DNA from: Amblyornis subalaris | Lineage: Eukaryota; Chordata; Aves; Passeriformes; Ptilonorhynchidae | Direction of reading: 5' to 3' | Assembly: GCA_018881555.1 (NCBI GenBank) | Contig: JACAXG010000018.1 | Location: 2,869,561-2,933,560, forward strand | DNA: 64,000 nucleotides | In this document: piece by piece, positions 63,000-64,000 of the stretch | How positions within the stretch are numbered: position 1 is the stretch's first letter | Layout: every line of letters starts with the position of its first letter | Notes under the pieces: model-generated | Databases searched by the model: none | Told to the model about the DNA's origin: nothing | Seen by the model: the letters and a program-made list of their open reading frames with translations, nothing else | Made by a program: the position numbers and the translations under genes

Positions 63000-63559
63000 G
63001 TTTCACTAATACATAGTAACAAAGTGAATACAAGCTCATATTACAAAGACTGATTGATACAATAGTTAGAGAAGTAAATTTTCATAACACCACATAATCA
63101 CCTTTGCTGACACCAGTCAGTAATTGCAAATTGTCCTTGGTGGCTTTCATGGGATCCACATACACAATTCCCAGCTGTAACTGCTCACCTTACAATGTAC
63201 ACTTACGATTTATAGTCCTTCGTTATATCAATAGTCATCTTTTTTTCAGACAGAAGCTTACTTAGTTGTTCCTTACATGAAAGTTGAGAGCAAAATACCT
63301 TTGATCATCCTTTTTACCTTTCATTGAACCTTTACCAGTACTATTCTATCTTTTCTGAGCTGAGGGATCTTAGAAACCCAAAGAGCTTTTAAATTGTGTT
63401 AAATCATGAATTTACACAGCAGCATAAGGCTGCTTTGTTCTCTGTTCTTTTTCGAATCTCAGCATACAGCTTGTTTTTATGAACTCTATTAAGAACTGAA
63501 GTGAGATTTTCACAGAAACTTTTTCTAAGTCCAAGATTTTGCTCCTGCATAGTACTAGT
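63000..63559. other. Intergenic, no gene recognised
   Basis: AT-rich sequence between the LTR and an old CR1. Nothing recognised. Confidence 0.6.
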
Positions 63560-64000
63560 CATCTTAGAGTTGATAATTTTTTATTTGAAGTTAGGATGTT
63601 TTTCCTCACTGTGCATCACTTTTATCTATCCAAAATCTAATCTGCTATTTTACTGTCTAGTTATTCAGTTGCATAATGTTCTTCTGCAGATCTTCAGTGG
63701 GCTTTTGTCCTTGAGTCTCTGAATAGCATGGTATCATCAGAAAGCTGTCTCTTGAGTGCCCAGCTCCTTTTTCAAGTCACTTGTATGTTGAGCAGGTCCA
63801 AGCAGAGATTGATACAGCAGTGTGCCCGTCATCTCTATGCTACAAGGACCACACATTCACTCCTGTCCTATGCTCCATCTTTAACCAGCTATTCATGCCA
63901 AGATGTCTGGTCTTATGCCATTACTGCTTAGTTTCTTTGACAGCCTTTGTCAAAAGCTTTCTAGAAATCCCAACAGGCTCTATCAGCCAGAAGACCTTCT
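63560..64000 (-). mobile_element. Old CR1/L3-like LINE fragment, antisense, runs off the edge
   Basis: The sequence follows the antisense CR1/L3 order: AATCTAATCTGCTATTTTACT then GTCTAGTTATTCAGTTGC, GGTATCATCAGAAAGCTG, ATGTTGAGCAGGTCCAAGC, TTAACCAGCTATTCATGCC and TTGTCAAAAGCTTTCTAGAA ATCC. These correspond to the end of the reverse transcriptase region. It is decayed with no intact frame and continues past the window. Confidence 0.75.

Noticed and set aside
1..64000. CRISPR arrays, tRNA or rRNA genes, operons
   Set aside because: None seen. The sequence is vertebrate nuclear DNA; no cloverleaf with tRNA box A/B spacing, rRNA core or spaced direct-repeat array was found by eye.

Overview
This window is vertebrate nuclear DNA, almost certainly from a bird. 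The evidence is one intron-split, highly conserved vertebrate gene (WDR1), CR1-type LINE fragments including one with the (ATTCTGTG)n 3' terminus, avian-type endogenous retrovirus LTRs, two CpG islands in an otherwise AT-rich background, and low repeat density. The order or species cannot be fixed from the sequence. Isolated single Ns are scattered throughout, probably ambiguous consensus bases rather than gaps.

Layout. From 1 to about 10,050 lies the 5' end of WDR1 (actin-interacting protein 1, AIP1) on the minus strand. Exons 1 to 5 encode residues 1-186 in a continuous frame, and the gene runs off the left edge. Its promoter is a CpG island at about 9,680-10,620 with a CArG/TATA-like box, GC boxes and a G-quadruplex-prone GGGCC tract. 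From 10.6 to 59 kb there is no protein-coding exon I can support. This upstream desert holds old CR1/L3-like LINE pieces, LTR fragments at 33.8-35.7 kb, simple repeats, several perfect or near-perfect hairpins, and a possible terminal exon of a noncoding transcript near 28 kb. A second CpG island at about 59,060-59,530 has no recognisable gene attached and carries two tandem CTCF-like motifs. From 60.5 kb to the end is a repeat cluster: a sense LTR, a sense CR1 3' end, an antisense LTR and an antisense CR1.

Function. The only protein supported is WDR1, a double beta-propeller WD-repeat protein that works with cofilin to disassemble actin filaments. The next upstream gene expected from the human order (ZNF518B, from general knowledge) is not in the window. 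I found no operon-like cluster, CRISPR array, tRNA, rRNA or clear undescribed system. The observations most worth following are noncoding: the orphan CpG island with paired CTCF-like sites, the palindrome pair at 18.4 kb, the direct/inverted/direct repeat at 37.4 kb, and the possible divergent transcript from the WDR1 promoter.
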